Origin: Holothuria scabra
Taxonomy: Eukaryota > Echinodermata > Holothuroidea > Aspidochirotida > Holothuriidae
Reading direction: 5' to 3'
Assembly (NCBI GenBank): GCA_037179385.1
Contig: CM074185.1
Coordinates: forward strand, 52,765,000-52,828,999
Length of the DNA stretch: 64,000 nt
Positions within the stretch are counted from its first letter, which is position 1. Every line of letters begins with the position of its first letter. Made by a program: the position numbers and the translations under genes. Below, one piece after another: positions 10,136-23,740 of the stretch. Below the pieces are notes generated by a model. It searched no databases. It worked only from the letters and a program-made list of their open reading frames with translations, and was not told the DNA's origin.

Positions 10136-11728
10136 AACGTCCCATGCTTGTGAAAGTAGAAACTTTAGAAAATATTACAAATCAAACAAAACGAATTCTC
10201 AACATATTTTTTCTTACTGGTATATGTGTCTCCATTACCTAAAAATATCCTTACTTTGACTAATACTGTCCCTATAAATAATTGTGAAAAAGAAAAAAAT
10301 GTTAATGAAGTTTTAAAGTCATGTTAAACATTGCAGCAGTTGATCAATGCCACGAGATATTGTTGATCACCTAGCATAGACTTGTACACACAGGTTTTAT
10401 ATGTAATATAAATGGGGGAGGGACCATTAGGCAAATACCTTTTTCGAATCAATAAATCAGGTATTCGGACCGACTGGCAAAAGCCAGATAAAATTCCTCC
10501 TGACAGATTAGCCCTTAGGAGCCAAGCAGAAAACCCTTGGTTCAATAGCAACATCACAAGAACAATTTTTATTCGGGGACAAGTGTTTAACAAAAATGTG
10601 AGAATTACAGAAATGGGAGATCATGTGCTTCAGGATGTATTAATGATCCTTCTGTAGCAATTAGAAAATAGGCCCCGCGGTTACACGTGGACAATAAAGC
10701 AACATTTTGTAAAACCTAAAGCAGGTTATAAATTATGGTACTGATGATAAAAGTGTCTACGAAGATTTTAAAGCGAAAGCACATTCCTGAGAGACTGTGA
10801 GCGTTAACTGCTTAGAGGAGGCAAGTGGCCTGCATTCTCAAGGTTTAATGTTTACATGTAGATCTTATGAATAGACGCCATGCTGATGTCGTCTTGGAGG
10901 AATAGACATGAAACATGTGGACTCAACATTGGCAATTGTGTAAAACATATATTAAGAGGTGAACAGGAAGAATGCAGTAAAATTCGAAGACGGATGTAGA
11001 AGACTCACGCCGCATCCGATTAGTTGACCAATCAGTTGCTTTTATTTGTTGGTGTCGGTTTGTTATTCCTTCACTAAGGAGGAGTAACTGTTAACATTTT
11101 GAGGTCATCACATTCTGAGGTCTGTACTACTACTAAACCACGTTTCTTCCAAAACAATCAATTGGGTGTAAAGGATCAGAACTTTTCGATTTGACCAGTA
11201 GGTCTACAGTACTGAAACAGTACAGATGAATGTCTTTATAAAGAATCTGTGGAACATTTCAATTGTAAGATAGGAATGTGAAAATGAAGAAACAAAAAGG
11301 GGTTTTAGTAAGGTAGAATCTTACTTGTTTCACTGCTCTTGAACTACGTACTGTTGAACTCACCTATATACCAATGCTTTGCTGACACCAGCAAGGCAGC
11401 TCTCTGCATCACCGAAGTCAGAAGACATAATCAGACCCTTGTCTCGCGTATAAGTTTTATTTCACCGAACGAAGACTCTTCGATCGCCAGAGAGTCGGGA
11501 GGACTAAAGAACAAGTAACTCTATCACGTATTCTCTGTACTTATGTAATACATTGTGGTGAGATAGAACTAAAGGGTGTTTCCTCATTACATTTCTCTCG
11601 GTGTCACATGAAGAAGTTGAGGGGTACAGCCTCAACAAACCAAATAAATGTTAATGATTTATCTTCTGCAGTTAAACTCTCTTAATTGTAGTATCACTTC
11701 TTACTTGCCCATGATTTTGGTATTTTGG
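10136..11728. other. unrecognised non-coding stretch
   Basis: The short frames at 10324-10657 on both strands overlap and carry no family signature. No repeats or RNA genes seen. Confidence 0.5.
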
Positions 11729-11981
11729 CCCTTTGCCGTTGTTGCGGGTCCTTTTGACCCCAGACGGAGAGCAAGGCTGTCGCTCATCTTTACTGTTTCA
11801 CGCGGAGCTCGAAACTGTGAGTAGCTACCCGAAAATTCGGCCACAACAACGAGAGAGATAATAGTTTAAGGTCACGGGGTCAATAGCCTACGGAAGCTCA
11901 TGTGAGGCGTGCTACGTCCGCTTTTCCGCCCACTCCCGAGGCGCGCAAATATGCTCCGATTGGAGCCGCAACGGTAAAGGG
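11729..11981. mobile_element. piggyBac-like MITE (CCCTTT(G/A)CCGTTG family), copy 1
   Basis: Direct-orientation homologue of 23745-23995. Ends are CCCTTTGCCGTTG and CAACGGTAAAGGG. The right flank is TTAA; the left flank is TTGG, consistent with mutation. Its CpG-rich interior (GGCGCGCAAATATGC, TTCGGCCACAACAA) contrasts with the AT-rich surroundings. Confidence 0.85.
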
Positions 11982-12231
11982 TTAAAAACTATGCTTTATC
12001 TGCATTCGTTCACCTGTTTACGACCCTATAGAGGGTGGCGATTGCACACGACGTTAGGAACACCTAGCCGTGTCGACCCTATGAGGTAAGGAGACCGGGC
12101 CGAAAAAATCCATATATCTAACCTATAACGTAAATATTACTAACATTTTGTACCACCAGGGCGGACCATCATAGTGATATTATTTCACTGACCTACACAA
12201 AACATCTGTTTCAACTCAGATCCTGGACAAA

Positions 12232-12687
12232 TCAGAGACGCTTATAATCTGATAAGAATGATTCTTGCCAACCAACGGGGCGGTATCCCTCCTCCTCCTT
12301 GATAACCTGCCTATAAGTAGTCCTGGGTGTTTTTTCTGCGCCCAAGAGACGAAGTACATGGTAATGTGTTCGTTTCCATTCACTACTCAATACGAGTTTT
12401 ATTCTTACATGTTGTACAATTTCAAGGTGAAAAAGTCGTAAAGATTGACTTGTTTTATGATCTCCCATGACTTCTTTTTCATCAACGTGGCTTGTAGATT
12501 CACAATATGGTTCACTGTTTGTATGTTGAAAATAGCTGTAAGTTACGCTCAAATATTCCGTATGTTTATCATTAATCAATGCAAATTGGGCTGTTGTTTC
12601 CATTAGTCTTACAAGAGTCATTTTCTTCTTTAACAAATACATTCGCAAAGCTAGGTGTTTGTTAACTACGTGTTTCTCTTCAGACAT
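12232..12687 (-). CDS. orphan 151-codon ORF, possible single-exon gene
   Basis: The longest open frame not caused by TA repeats. It starts MSEEKHVVNKHLALRMYLLK, is hydrophilic, Lys/Glu/His-rich with no membrane segment or signal peptide, and ends SFLSDYKRL. The start context has G at -3, which is acceptable. I recognise no domain. It sits 250 bp from a MITE and has no visible partner. It could be a chance frame, an exon fragment or a lineage-specific gene; nothing in codon choice settles it. Confidence 0.25.
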   Translation of the reverse strand: MSEEKHVVNKHLALRMYLLKKKMTLVRLMETTAQFALINDKHTEYLSVTYSYFQHTNSEPYCESTSHVDEKEVMGDHKTSQSLRLFHLEIVQHVRIKLVLSSEWKRTHYHVLRLLGAEKTPRTTYRQVIKEEEGYRPVGWQESFLSDYKRL

Positions 12688-15600
12688 CCCTGCAGGGCTT
12701 TCCTACCAAGGAGGCCAAAGAAGTATACTTTCAAGAACTTTGTATGTTATTCTCCAAAACAAAAATATTTTTATGCTCAGGAAGACTAAAAACTTGTAAG
12801 AATTGAAGAGCCATGACACGGCCCACTTCCTAATTCGGGACAAAACAATGAACTAAGAATTGAAGAGAGGGCTCTCTTAAAGTTGTAGGAACACTTCTGC
12901 ATATTTTCTCAAACAAGATTGCTTCATGTTTTCCATTTAAAGCCATCTTTCAAGTGTTGTAGATCCGGAATTGGCATCTTGGGCAGGTGCAAATAATGCC
13001 TTTTATAAAATTAAAGTGGACCGACAGCTCGTCCTTCATCTACAAAATTCTAGCCCTCAAAATTGCCCTAATATTCAAGTTGCTCCTATAAATAATTATA
13101 GCTTATCATTTATTGTACTAATTATAGAGTCATCACAAATTATGAAAAATGTGAATTAATTACATAGTTTCGTCCTTTTGATTTATTTCAAATGTTCATG
13201 AAAATGTGTATAATATTTTCATTACAACATTATTATATTCATTTTGGTAAATTTAGTTACATTCTAATATGTACGTAAACAGTGAATGATTAAAAAATCA
13301 AAGTATAAGCCTCTAAATTGACGTTGTAAAATAAAATTATCTGCTACAGAAGCAACGTCAAGCCAGGTAAGCAGGCCTTTAAAAGAAGAAACTGAATTGA
13401 CAATCCTCCTTAACAATGGCAGAAATATGACGATTTGGGTGGTAACTTTCAATATATGTTCGATAGCCAAGAAACAAAATTTATAAAAAAAAATAGTGAT
13501 AATAATAAAAAAAAATCAATAAAAATGTTTCAAGTTTGGGAGCATCATTTAAAGAAGTTTTTCCCTTACAGATTCCAATAACAATCTTTCACGTAGAGGT
13601 GAATTCCCTCTTAAATATTTTCAAGTGTCGTCAAAATATTACTATGAGTGCTATCCAAGGCACTCGAAGTTTCAGTCTATAGGCGTTGTTGACGCCATAC
13701 CTTTTAACAACAGATCAATTTATTTATTTCTTTAAAAGATTTGCACAAAAGATAAAACCATTGAGTCAGAAAACAAAATGAAGAGTGTGAAGTATTTGTT
13801 TAAATATTAAATCTTACATTATCATAATGGATGGTTTTATATAAAGTGATTGTGTTAATGGTCAAATTTTGTGAATTGCTCTGTTAAATAAAACGACTTG
13901 TCTGGAAAATCCTTGTCTGGATAATATGTTTGGCTTTGTACTCAATAAACAGGAAATTGAGTGCATCGAACGGCAAAATCAAATCACTTCTGGATGATAA
14001 AACCTTCTGTGACATGTGCGTAGTTCATACATATTCATAATGGCGATTAACAATAAGCAGTTCTTCCAAAGTCCCTGTTTAGTCAAACAAGACCTGAATC
14101 GAACAATCACGTAAGTCAACAATGTTGACTAATAGGCCTCTTTGAATAATGTTTGACCAAGTTGAATTTGTTTCTAACAAATATTAAGCCGTCCTCGACT
14201 TAAAGTTCTGACTGATTTTCTTTAGTCCATTACTACGAAATTAGTCATATATCATCATAAATTAGTCAAATATGAGTGACTAACGTGGTTAGTCAATTCA
14301 GACACCACTTGACTAATTTGTGTTTACAATGTATACAGCAGATTTTGAAAGACCGAAGCAGTTTAGACAGAGTTTGGTTTCGCCAAACCACCCTTTGCCG
14401 GAGGGTCGCGAGGACTTTAGAAAAAAAAACACACTGTATACATTGCATAGATTTTAAAAGACATGTGATCCCAATCAATTGATCTTTTTTTCCAAATTAC
14501 AATTACAAAGAATTGTGGGATAGATTTGTTGTATGTGTCGTTTCAGTCAAAGGCATTTTACTATGGCAAGAAACATTCTCAACCAACTGTTAATCCAAAA
14601 ATCCTTTGTAATTAACAATTTTGAGAGAGGTCTATCAAATGTCCAATTACATCTCACCTATATTTTAACAACATCAAATGAAAAAAGAAGACCAATTACT
14701 TCACTGGGAGTCAGAGATTGACGAATTTATCTCCCTTCTCTATTCTGGTCCGTCTGGCTCTGTTCAGTGCGAGGAGTTGATCTGACACAAACATGGGAGG
14801 GTTTTTTTTTTACACTTAACTTAAATGAACTATTATCTTTAAACCAAAACAACCGTTGTTCCTATAAAAAGAATCTTCTTTCTATTAGTAACATGTGCGG
14901 TCAGGCATTCAGGACTGTGCTCCAAAATATAGAAGTAGCTTTTAGCAGCTTATTTATGCACTAACTATCACGTTTTGGTAAACAAACATAGTCGTCCCCT
15001 GAAAAGAACAGTTGCTTGGAACTGAGTGCGGTTTTGAATAATTATGTAAAGCTGCCGTTATCACAGCTACACAGTTTCCTAATTTAGGGCCCTGCTTAAT
15101 CAATAACAGTATTTAAATTATTCAGAATTTGAATACACGTCACACCAGGGGGACAATATATATGAGTGGTCAAAGCGTATATTAAACTATTAATTAAAAC
15201 CCAATAAATATCAAAAAAAATTCCAGATTTTGTGGCACTACAGGTCAATGAACTTTCCTAAAAGTGTTGAGAAAGGTGCTGTTTCTCTTCTGTGAAAGCA
15301 CGAGTAACTAAGTCATTGACCACTGATGTTATACCCTGACATTTTAGCTCTGGTGAATGCAGGGGCCAAAAGTACCAAATATTCTTTACAAGAGGCCGGT
15401 GACTAGGCTAAGACGGTAAAATTGTTTCAGTCAATTTGCCTGATCAAAGCTGAAAAATGCGCAATTGCTTACCCATGTTAATATTTATATTGTGAATAGA
15501 AACTAAATGAAATCATATGACAAAATATTTTAACTAATTTAGTTCAATTCTATTTTTATAGTTTTTGGTGTTACAAAGGACAGTGAAATGTAGCTTGATT

Positions 15601-17282
15601 TAAATAAGGAGTACAATTTGTATCAAAAAGGCAACCGCCAAATATGAAAAGTAATGACAGAAATAAAGCAAAGAAATTCTCAATCGAGTTAAGAATCTAA
15701 AGATTTTCATACGAGTGAATTTTGAGACGAAATAATCAAAGCGTAACCTCCGATTGAGAAAAATCAGGCTATGACTTAAGATTAAGTCTTCAAAATGTTT
15801 ATCGGATAATAAAAACTACGCATTAGTTTTCAGGAAGTCTAATGATGATTATGACGTGCTGCTGTTATCAGATCTAGCTAATGGTGACATTCATTTACAA
15901 CACTTCACACATTAGAAAGAACACCGCAGCGAACAGAAACCTGACACCTTGTTATCCAGAGAAAGACTTTTATGAAGACGACTGAAGTACAAAAACGATG
16001 AGGCATGACGTCATAAAATATTAATAAATTTGTCACCATTTCATTTACAGTCAGAAATAATATATTCATACAACATGATGTAATGGTTGCGGTAAAAAAT
16101 TGAAATTGATTTCCTTCCTTGCCCAATTACACAATTTGATGATTGACAGACATTAATACTCCATGCAAAGACATTTAATCCAAGTCAAGAAACCCTAGCC
16201 ACAGTATGCAGAGCACATAGAGGGGGTTTTGATTACAATCCTGCCCAAAGAACTGTGAAATTTTTTGCAACCTAAGTGGACTAGGAGCTAAGGTGAAGTG
16301 GTAATAATAGACCTCCAGCAGTAGGTTTGGAAACTTGATATACCTCAGTTGAACAATAGATTACTGAGGTTAGAAAATCAACTTTTTTACCGCAATAGAA
16401 ACAGCATGAACTAATGAAAAAGTATCTGCAGCACTTTTAACGAACATCATAAACTCACAAAATGTGAGAAATTTCCACGATATACGATTTGCTTTCACTA
16501 TTTTCATCTGCCATATACAAGCCTGGATGTTCATGTCAGTTTTGCTGTCTACTGCATATGAGTAGTCTTTGATTTAAACTGTTGTTATGGTTACAAGAAC
16601 TAACATCGGTTTCAAAAGTTCACCTGATTCCTTGCTCGTTAAGTTCAAAAGAGTGAAGCTAGGCACATAGTTTATATTAAGACTGAATATTTACTTTAAA
16701 GAGTGAAAATGACTATTTAGTGGTCGAAATATTCACACAAAATTTAGATTGCTACCGTCTAAAATAACAAGTATTCACTTTAAAACAGGGAATATTCTTT
16801 CCAAAAGAGCAAGTTTCCACCCTTAATGCTAACGGCAGTGTCAACCACGGTTCACAAGACAGCTCGCATCAAATTAAAGCTCTCCAGAAGTATCTAGTTT
16901 CTAGATGAAGTAAAAGGAAAGATGACAAAGTCTTCACGAAATAGTGAACATTGCAACGTGCAGAAAACTTTCAAATGTAAGATATATTTTACTCTGTTTT
17001 GACTACGAAATTATACGATTAGTGCTAGAGAAAGGAAAAATAAGAATTAAGGATAGGTACGCACTTCTCGTCCATGCAGACTTTTGTTTACTTAGCAAAA
17101 ATTGGCAAAAACTCTCCACCACTACTCCAATACTTCGATTACGTACTGAGAAACCATGTTTTACACTGATTCGGTCTTCCTGAAGAGAGCAGCTGCCCAA
17201 GACTGATCTTCGGGACCCTCCTGCCCTTAGAACAGAGTTCGCTAAGTAGGTACATATGTCTGGGAACATTCGTGTAGAGCGA
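12688..17282. other. unrecognised non-coding stretch
   Basis: AT-rich. Only scattered short frames. An A/T-rich low-complexity run lies near 13480-13530. Around 16690-16810 a few TTCACTTTAAA / TTTAAAGAGTGAAAA words hint at a decayed GAGTGA-type element. No G-alpha upstream exon was found by searching for the P-loop or the RTRVKTTGI block. Confidence 0.45.
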
Positions 17283-17483
17283 CAGTGGCGTACCCACCGG
17301 GAGGGTTGAACACTCCCCACATGACACATCCCTGGAAGAAAGTAATTGCAAAAACACAAGATAACTTTAAAATTTGTTGCATTTGAAGGAACGAGCACAT
17401 TGAACCATTTTGAATCTGGAGACTGTTTTTTCTCCCTCCGCTTTTCCCCATGTCGTGCTCCAAAACGCTCTCCATGACACAAT
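17283..17483. mobile_element. solo hAT-like left end
   Basis: CAGTGGCGTACCCACCGGG starting at 17283 is a typical hAT-type terminus, but no matching right terminus or duplication was found. A 159-codon minus frame (17003-17482) covers it and is probably fortuitous. Confidence 0.4.
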
Positions 17484-17757
17484 CATGGGCGTCCGCAGAA
17501 AAAAATCAGGGGGGCAAAATTTCTAGGGAGGGACAAAACCTCTAAGTCACCATGAATTGACACAAAGCATGCGAAAATTTTAGACCAAAATGCCTCCCAG
17601 ATCGCCGGAAATGGCATTTCTAAAGCCCATTTTTCTCATAGAAACTTGGAAAACACGTTTTGTTCGGGTTTTTGCTTTGATTTTTATACGTTTTTTCACA
17701 TTTTTTATTTTCCGGGGGGGGGGGTGCCCCCCTTGCCCATACCTGCGGACGTCCATG
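17484..17757. mobile_element. 274-bp hAT MITE with 8-bp TSD
   Basis: Termini CATGGGCGTCCGCAG and, inverted, CATGGACGTCCGCAG. Identical 8-bp duplications GACACAAT lie at 17476-17483 and 17758-17765. The interior is AT-rich with a G run just inside the right end. The overlapping frames on both strands (17580-17915, 17590-17799) are not coding. Confidence 0.9.
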
Positions 17758-17765
17758 GACACAAT

Positions 17766-19388
17766 CCTAGCTACCCCCAATGAAGAGCGAACATTGTGAC
17801 CTAGCCGAAAGTGCAAAATTTCCCAACTTTTATATTTGAAGAATAGGTTCAAACAGAGTTTGTACATAAATGAGGAGTTTCTGCGAGGCTTTTCACTGGA
17901 ATATTTGAAAATCAAATAAACGAAATCGGAAATCTGATCTAATGTTCTGGACTGTTTTGTTTGTCAGTTGCAGGCCAGTTCGGCAAGTGCCCTAATCCTT
18001 GGAATAATTTCCTCTTCCGCAGTGTGATACTTTCCCCCGTCCTGCCTTCCACTGTGAGAATAAGCTATTATCATATAGAAGATTTTACCTTAAAGTGTAC
18101 CTCAAGTCAAAAGATTTAAAAACGTGTAATTAAGAGCATGAAAAATGAAGTTCAACTCCCATCTTCATAGGACATTCCTGAAATGAGATATAAAATGTTG
18201 AAGTGTATCAGTTTATTCACTAAAAACAAATTGGTTCACTGCGCAATAATTTGTGAAACTCTTGTTGTACAACTCACAAAACCTGAAGACATGAAGACGG
18301 GAGTTGGAATGTTATAGAATTAATTTTTCATGCTCTTCAATATATACTTTTGAATTTTGAATTTAATATGTGGGTACCATTGATGAAAAATTTGAAATTG
18401 GCGGTAGGAGGGGATATCAACCATGACTGCCATCGACAGTGCCACTCAGCATAGGTTGTGGTTACAGGCGAATCGAACAGAGAGCATTAGAACCGTTGTG
18501 AAACCCAATACGAAATCTGTAGAGAATTTGAGACGGCGTCAAATAATAAAATTATAAAGTGAGACTCGCAAAAGAAAGTTTTTTGTGATTTGAGAAAGTA
18601 TTTGAGTGAAAAACTATAAAAACACATCCACTATTCTTCCCAACGACACTTCTCCTTCCTCTGCTAAAACGTATCGATCTATTTTCCTTATTTTCACGCA
18701 AGTGCTGTGGCCTGAAACTATGTACTTGTATTTCCATAGTTACTGTAATGGTCATAAAGTGACGAATGCGGGTCAGTCGTGCCAACATGTTGATTTAGTA
18801 TTCATTTATTTCCATGACAACAGATTCATGAGACAATATACCTCAACTTCTTCAGTTCCCTAAAATGTTTTTTGCAAATTATAAAATGAATCTGCTGCCT
18901 AATCAGCTGAAAAGCTTACGATTTTCAATAAACATGACTTTTTAAAAGAAGGGGAAAGCAAAACAGAGTACAATATTTTGCATTCTTGAACATTGTGTTC
19001 CTAATTCATACTCATACTCATTAGCCATAAAGTGAATCCAATAACCAACCTCATAACACCCATGGAAACTTAAGATACATTTGACAAGCTATATTAATCA
19101 TCAATTACATAACTGAGCAGTTGCTGAGGCGCAACAATTTTGTAATGTTTTCAAAAGATTCGTAAAACGAGCTTCTGTAACCAATAAAACACACTCTAGT
19201 TTTTACATTTCTGTAATGGACGCAGAAAGAAGGTAAGATGTTCTCAGCGGAAGCAGTTCTTGATACATACACGGATTCAATGAGTTAAAATTCAATGTAG
19301 CTTTTTGTTTCAAAAGCGAGATAATTTGGTTGTGATTCATTATGTTGTATATTACATTAATAATTTTTTTTATTCTTCTTGAATTTAG
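17766..19388. other. presumed G-alpha intron 5, no features seen
   Basis: Immediately upstream of the switch II exon. No earlier G-alpha exon was recognised, so the upstream intron must extend at least to 1 unless an exon was missed. Confidence 0.5.
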
Positions 19389-19518
19389 ACTTGTTGATGT
19401 TGGAGGACAGAGAACGGAAAGACGGAAATGGATTCACTGTTTTGATGACGTCACAGCTGTTTTATTCATTGTTGCCTTGAGCGAATACAATTTGACTTTA
19501 CGGGAGGATAACATAACG
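19389..19518 (+). CDS. G-protein alpha subunit, internal exon (switch II / G3 box)
   Basis: Internal coding exon of a heterotrimeric G-protein alpha subunit, the GTPase that relays signals from seven-helix receptors at the inner plasma membrane. The frame reads [18 protein letters not shown] followed by [17 protein letters not shown] and ends EDNIT. DVGGQR is the G3 box with the catalytic Gln in switch II. The acceptor is the AG at 19387-19388 after a T-rich stretch, so the first exon base is the third base of a split codon and the preceding residue is unknown. The donor is GTGGGT right after the ACG codon, giving phase 0. The length of 130 bp equals exon 6 of vertebrate Gi genes as I recall it. 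The open frame continues upstream and downstream into intron, which is not coding. Gq and Gi both share this block, so the class is decided by the later exons. Confidence 0.95.
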
Positions 19519-20030
19519 GTGGGTACCAGTAAGAACTCCCCTGCTCAAAAAATTAGAAAATTCTGACACACAAATTAGACCTCACAAAGAGTTTCGGGTT
19601 GAATGACTTGAAAGTCCTGCTTATAAGCCAGATTTCTGTGTTTTAAGAACCCGGCAGCCCGGTAACACTTCTAGACCTACAGTTAACCCTTGGGTAGAGA
19701 GGAACTTAAGTTATGCTGGCTACACAAAAGATAAACTCTCAGTGCATATATAGAAATCTTTTATTCGTAGTAATCTGAGGAAGTCCAAGACAATGCTCAA
19801 TTTGGTTAGTTAAGAGACAAACATTTCAAATGGTTCTAAAAAAGTATCTGAATTTTTAAGCAGAGGAGTTCGGGACTGTTTTATTTCTCTCAAATGAGGA
19901 TTATAGTGATGGTAAGTAATCGGTCTTCAAGCAATTTCCTCATGCAGGCAGTCTTGTAGTAGATTTTGTAAAAAGAAAAAGAAAAAATCGAAGTTACATG
20001 TGTTTGAACGGGACGTACAGCAACACCTTC

Positions 20031-20332
20031 TTAAAGGCCCAGTTTTCTCACCCCAAACAGCACCAAATCTCCTAACCTTCTTACTTAAACCCCTCCCACA
20101 ATTGTGTGAAATTCATTATCATCCGGGTACTATCTCAGTTTATTACTTCAAGCTGAGTATATAAAAACCTAATTTATATAATAAAAAACTCCCAGTACCG
20201 TTCATGCTGTGTAATATAAGCTTTGGTACTCTGCATTGTTTGAACTAGCTGTCAATCAAAGAGCTGAGTCAATTGAAAATTTCGGTACCCCCGTGCCAAA
20301 ACTAGTTTGGGGTGAGAGGTTTGGCCTTTTAA
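20031..20332. mobile_element. TTAA-flanked MITE (AGGCC...GGCCT family), copy 1
   Basis: TIRs AGGCCCAGTTTTCTCACCCC and, inverted, AAGGCCAAACCTCTCACCCC, bordered by TTAA on both sides. It shares its interior (CCTCCCAC, ATTCAT(T)ATC, TCAATCAAAGAGCTG) with the copies at 22.5 and 54.2 kb. TTAA duplication fits piggyBac-type mobilisation. Confidence 0.85.
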
Positions 20333-22491
20333 ACATAAATCAAGCAAACGTATCGAAAACCGCATAAGGAATGGACTAAGCTAGGGAAAACGATCCAAAG
20401 CCCGACAACTACAAAAGGGCGATGAGCACGGCTAGATTAAACCAGAAGAGGGTTAGAGACGAATCTGATTAGCGCTTGTTTTTAGTGACTGTGTGCAGCC
20501 ATTACTGGTTCAGGTCCATCAGCCTTTATATGTCTTTTACATGAGTTTCAAACCCTCATGTTCAGTTAATTGAAGGAATTAAGATACAATGTAGTGTAAA
20601 ACCAAGATTAAAAGGTGACGGACCCCAGTTATGGCCGACTGAAATCAGACCGTCACTTGCTGTCCGGATTCGTCAAAAAGTTGAGAATTTAAACATATCT
20701 AACTAACGTATAATGTCTAGGACATAAAATCACATCTTCATTGATGATAACATTGTTTAATTTTGCAATCTTGAACATTGTGTCTTTTTTCTATTGAAAC
20801 TAAACCAAAACAGAAGGTTAAAAGTCGAGGTTAGAGCCTGTCAAACCATCCATTTATCATTTATTGAAAGTTTCCGACCTGGTTTTGATCACTTGCAAGA
20901 TTGAATTCTTTTGAACGTCATTTAAAAACCTTTATAACCTAAAGCCAAAAGAGTGGAATGCTCGTGAGATTTGTGTTTTATCTCTTGCATGATGGAAAAA
21001 CTGACTAGATTCCATTGTACATAAGATGCAAAAAACTTTTGTTTGACCGAGTGATAAAGACTAATTCCAACATTTAATACAAATGTGTAGGACCATGCAT
21101 CTTAAAAGAATATGGCGCACTGATAGCAACCTGTTTATTAGATCAAATTAAATCGTACATCGCTCCAGTTCGCTCTGTGTGTATCAGTTATGTGCCACTA
21201 CAGATGATTGTACATGCAGCAGTATGTGGATCTTACAATAATCCGTTTTCATTGACGAATGAAATTCTTTGATAAAAGTGCTAGATAAACAAAAATCAAC
21301 ACATAAGCGAAATATGCTGTATCCTTTTTTGTTCATTAACAATAATTTTTGATCTATATAGGCGTACATCATACCTCATCATTAAGAATACATCAAACTT
21401 GCGGCGAGCCTGCCTTTCGTTAGAAAAGGGTTTCAATCCCCCTTTATGGGAGATAACACATTTACTTGCAATGAACTTCTAGGAGAGGAAGATTCGACTA
21501 ACTCCCCAAATGAAAATATTCAAAGCTCTCTCTCGATGGCTTGTGGAGGACGGGCTCATGTACGTGTGCATTATCGCACATGCAACAAGATACAGTACCC
21601 GTACGCTTATTGAACACCTGTGCACTCGTAGGTTTATTCGTTGAATTGTTGATTTCCCAACTTCTGTGAAATAATGTGTCTTACGAAATTGTAATAATTG
21701 TGCAACCATCCATTTCTTACGCTTGTAATCCCATCAGCATCGCGGTCAAAAAACTTAATCTGTTAATAAAGACCAATTAAAGCTTGAAATTAAACGTTGT
21801 AATTTGATTGAAATCATTTCAAAGGCACACTAAATAAATTGGAGAGTAGATTTGGTCGATACATAAACATTAATCAAATCAATGTTGTGTCACTGCTGGA
21901 AATTTTTTAAGGTCATCGTACAAAAGTAAATACTATGGCTAGTTCCTCCATAAAAATTGCTCAGAAGTTTGACATTGTATCACATATTTCCAACTTGGTC
22001 CCTATGGCGCTCCAATTACTCATAGTGATTTGCAAGCAGCCGTTTTCTGATTTGATAAATCATAAACAGCATACTTAAATTGAAATGTGGGCTATATATA
22101 ATATTCATTTGTATGTGTAACATTTGAGGTTAAAGGGAAATTTGCATTAGGTAGAAACTATTTTATTCATGAGAGAATCTTCAAAATCATTTGCACTTTT
22201 ATTTGGCACTGAGTTTATATCTTAAACTATCAAGGAAGATTCTTAGGGACGAAATAGGAGGAATGAAACAGTAGGTTACCCGGACTGTTTTGGAATATGC
22301 CCTAGCGATTGACCTTGTTCTTTAGTCCCTTTAAGCGTCTCGCCGTTAGGAAGGGAAAATACACAAATTAATGTTGCCACAATCCATGGTGTCACACTAC
22401 TGGATTATTGCAAGAAGATTAATAAGACGGGGTTCTCACGCTTTGCGTCAGGCGATAGCGATTCTTTGCCAAATCTGTGTGATACACTTTC

Positions 22492-22799
22492 TAAAAGGTC
22501 TAACTCCCCCCCCCCCCCCCCCGGCCAGTCTCAATTCTCCTAACATACTTACCTCCCGCAACTTTCTAAAATTCATCCTCATCCAAGCACAATCTCAGTA
22601 AGTTTATTGCCCCAGTGTAAATGTTCAAGACCACCCCAATGCGTAATCAAAACACCCTCAGTGCAGTACATACTGAGTAATATGAGTTTTTGTCCTCTGC
22701 ATATTTCTGAACCAGTTGTCAATCAAAGAGCTGTGCCGATTGAGAATTTCTGTGGACGTCTACGAAAATTGTAGTTTTTGTGAGAGGATTATTTCTTAA
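22492..22799. mobile_element. TTAA-flanked MITE (AGGCC...GGCCT family), copy 2
   Basis: Same orientation and order as copy 1, with GTTGTCAATCAAAGAGCTGT retained. A long C run (22508-22522) has expanded near the left end. The left TTAA is lost; the right TTAA is present. Confidence 0.8.
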
Positions 22800-23740
22800 G
22801 TCAACTTGTGACGCTTATAATTTATTCTCCTCCCTTCTCGAGATAAGAACCTAAACTGATTTCAGCAGCTTCTCCAGATTCATTGAAATCCTCTTTAAAC
22901 TTTAAATTAAGCAGGTCAGTCACCTTTCTCATTTGGATGACGTATGGTTAAATACCGGCTAAATATTTCATCGCTGACTGTCATGTCTCAAATTGTTATT
23001 CTTTCCCGAAAACAAAGTTGTCCATGACGTATAAACGTAATCGAGGTCATAACCTGTCGACATGTAACGTGAGATCATTAAACAATATCACTTCCAAATC
23101 CCGATTTGAGGAAAAGGGTCAATTACAAAGTCACGAAGTTCCCCAAAGAATTAGCCTACGAACGTTGCATATTTAATTCAATGGATTTCCTTCGTTATTC
23201 GATTTTGGTAAAAACCAGATAAAAACACTACCATAGGAATGAAACGATTTAAGACAAGTCGCCTTTGGCAAAGTTATTGCGAAAAGATGTAGTGGTAAGG
23301 GAAAAGCAGCTAATTAGACAAAAATCTTGTGATGAAAAACTTTTTTGGCTTGTCATCATTTGTTAAAGTGACTGACGTGGAAAACAACATGGAACTCTTA
23401 CAAAAGGTTTTTGAAGGTGACCTTTTGTAAGGATTTAATGGGGAATAAAGAATATGAGAGTAAACTTTGTAGCTTTGTAGTGAAAGTGTTGGGTGCGGTT
23501 AGCTCAGTGGGATTCGAGATCTCCGTTCCCGCTGTTGACACGAAATATATGAAAGTTTTAAAAGATAAGTCAATGATTTGGCATTTATTTATTCCAAATT
23601 CAAGACTGATTATCTCAATGACAGGATGATAAAAGTTTCATTCTGGTATGATAACGTAATGCAGATAGTAGAGTCGAGTGCATGTTCTCTTTTGAGTTTT
23701 CAAATAGTCTCCCGGCCCAGGGCGGAGCGATGCGCACTTT

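Noticed and set aside
17003..17482. 159-codon minus frame
   Set aside because: Covers a solo hAT end and stops at the MITE; Arg/Ser/Cys-rich with no domain.
23491..23560. tRNA-like string GGTGCGGTTAGCTCAGTGG followed by GATTCGAGATC
   Set aside because: The A box looks good, but the B-box-like string is only a few bases away and no cloverleaf forms; at most a deleted SINE head.
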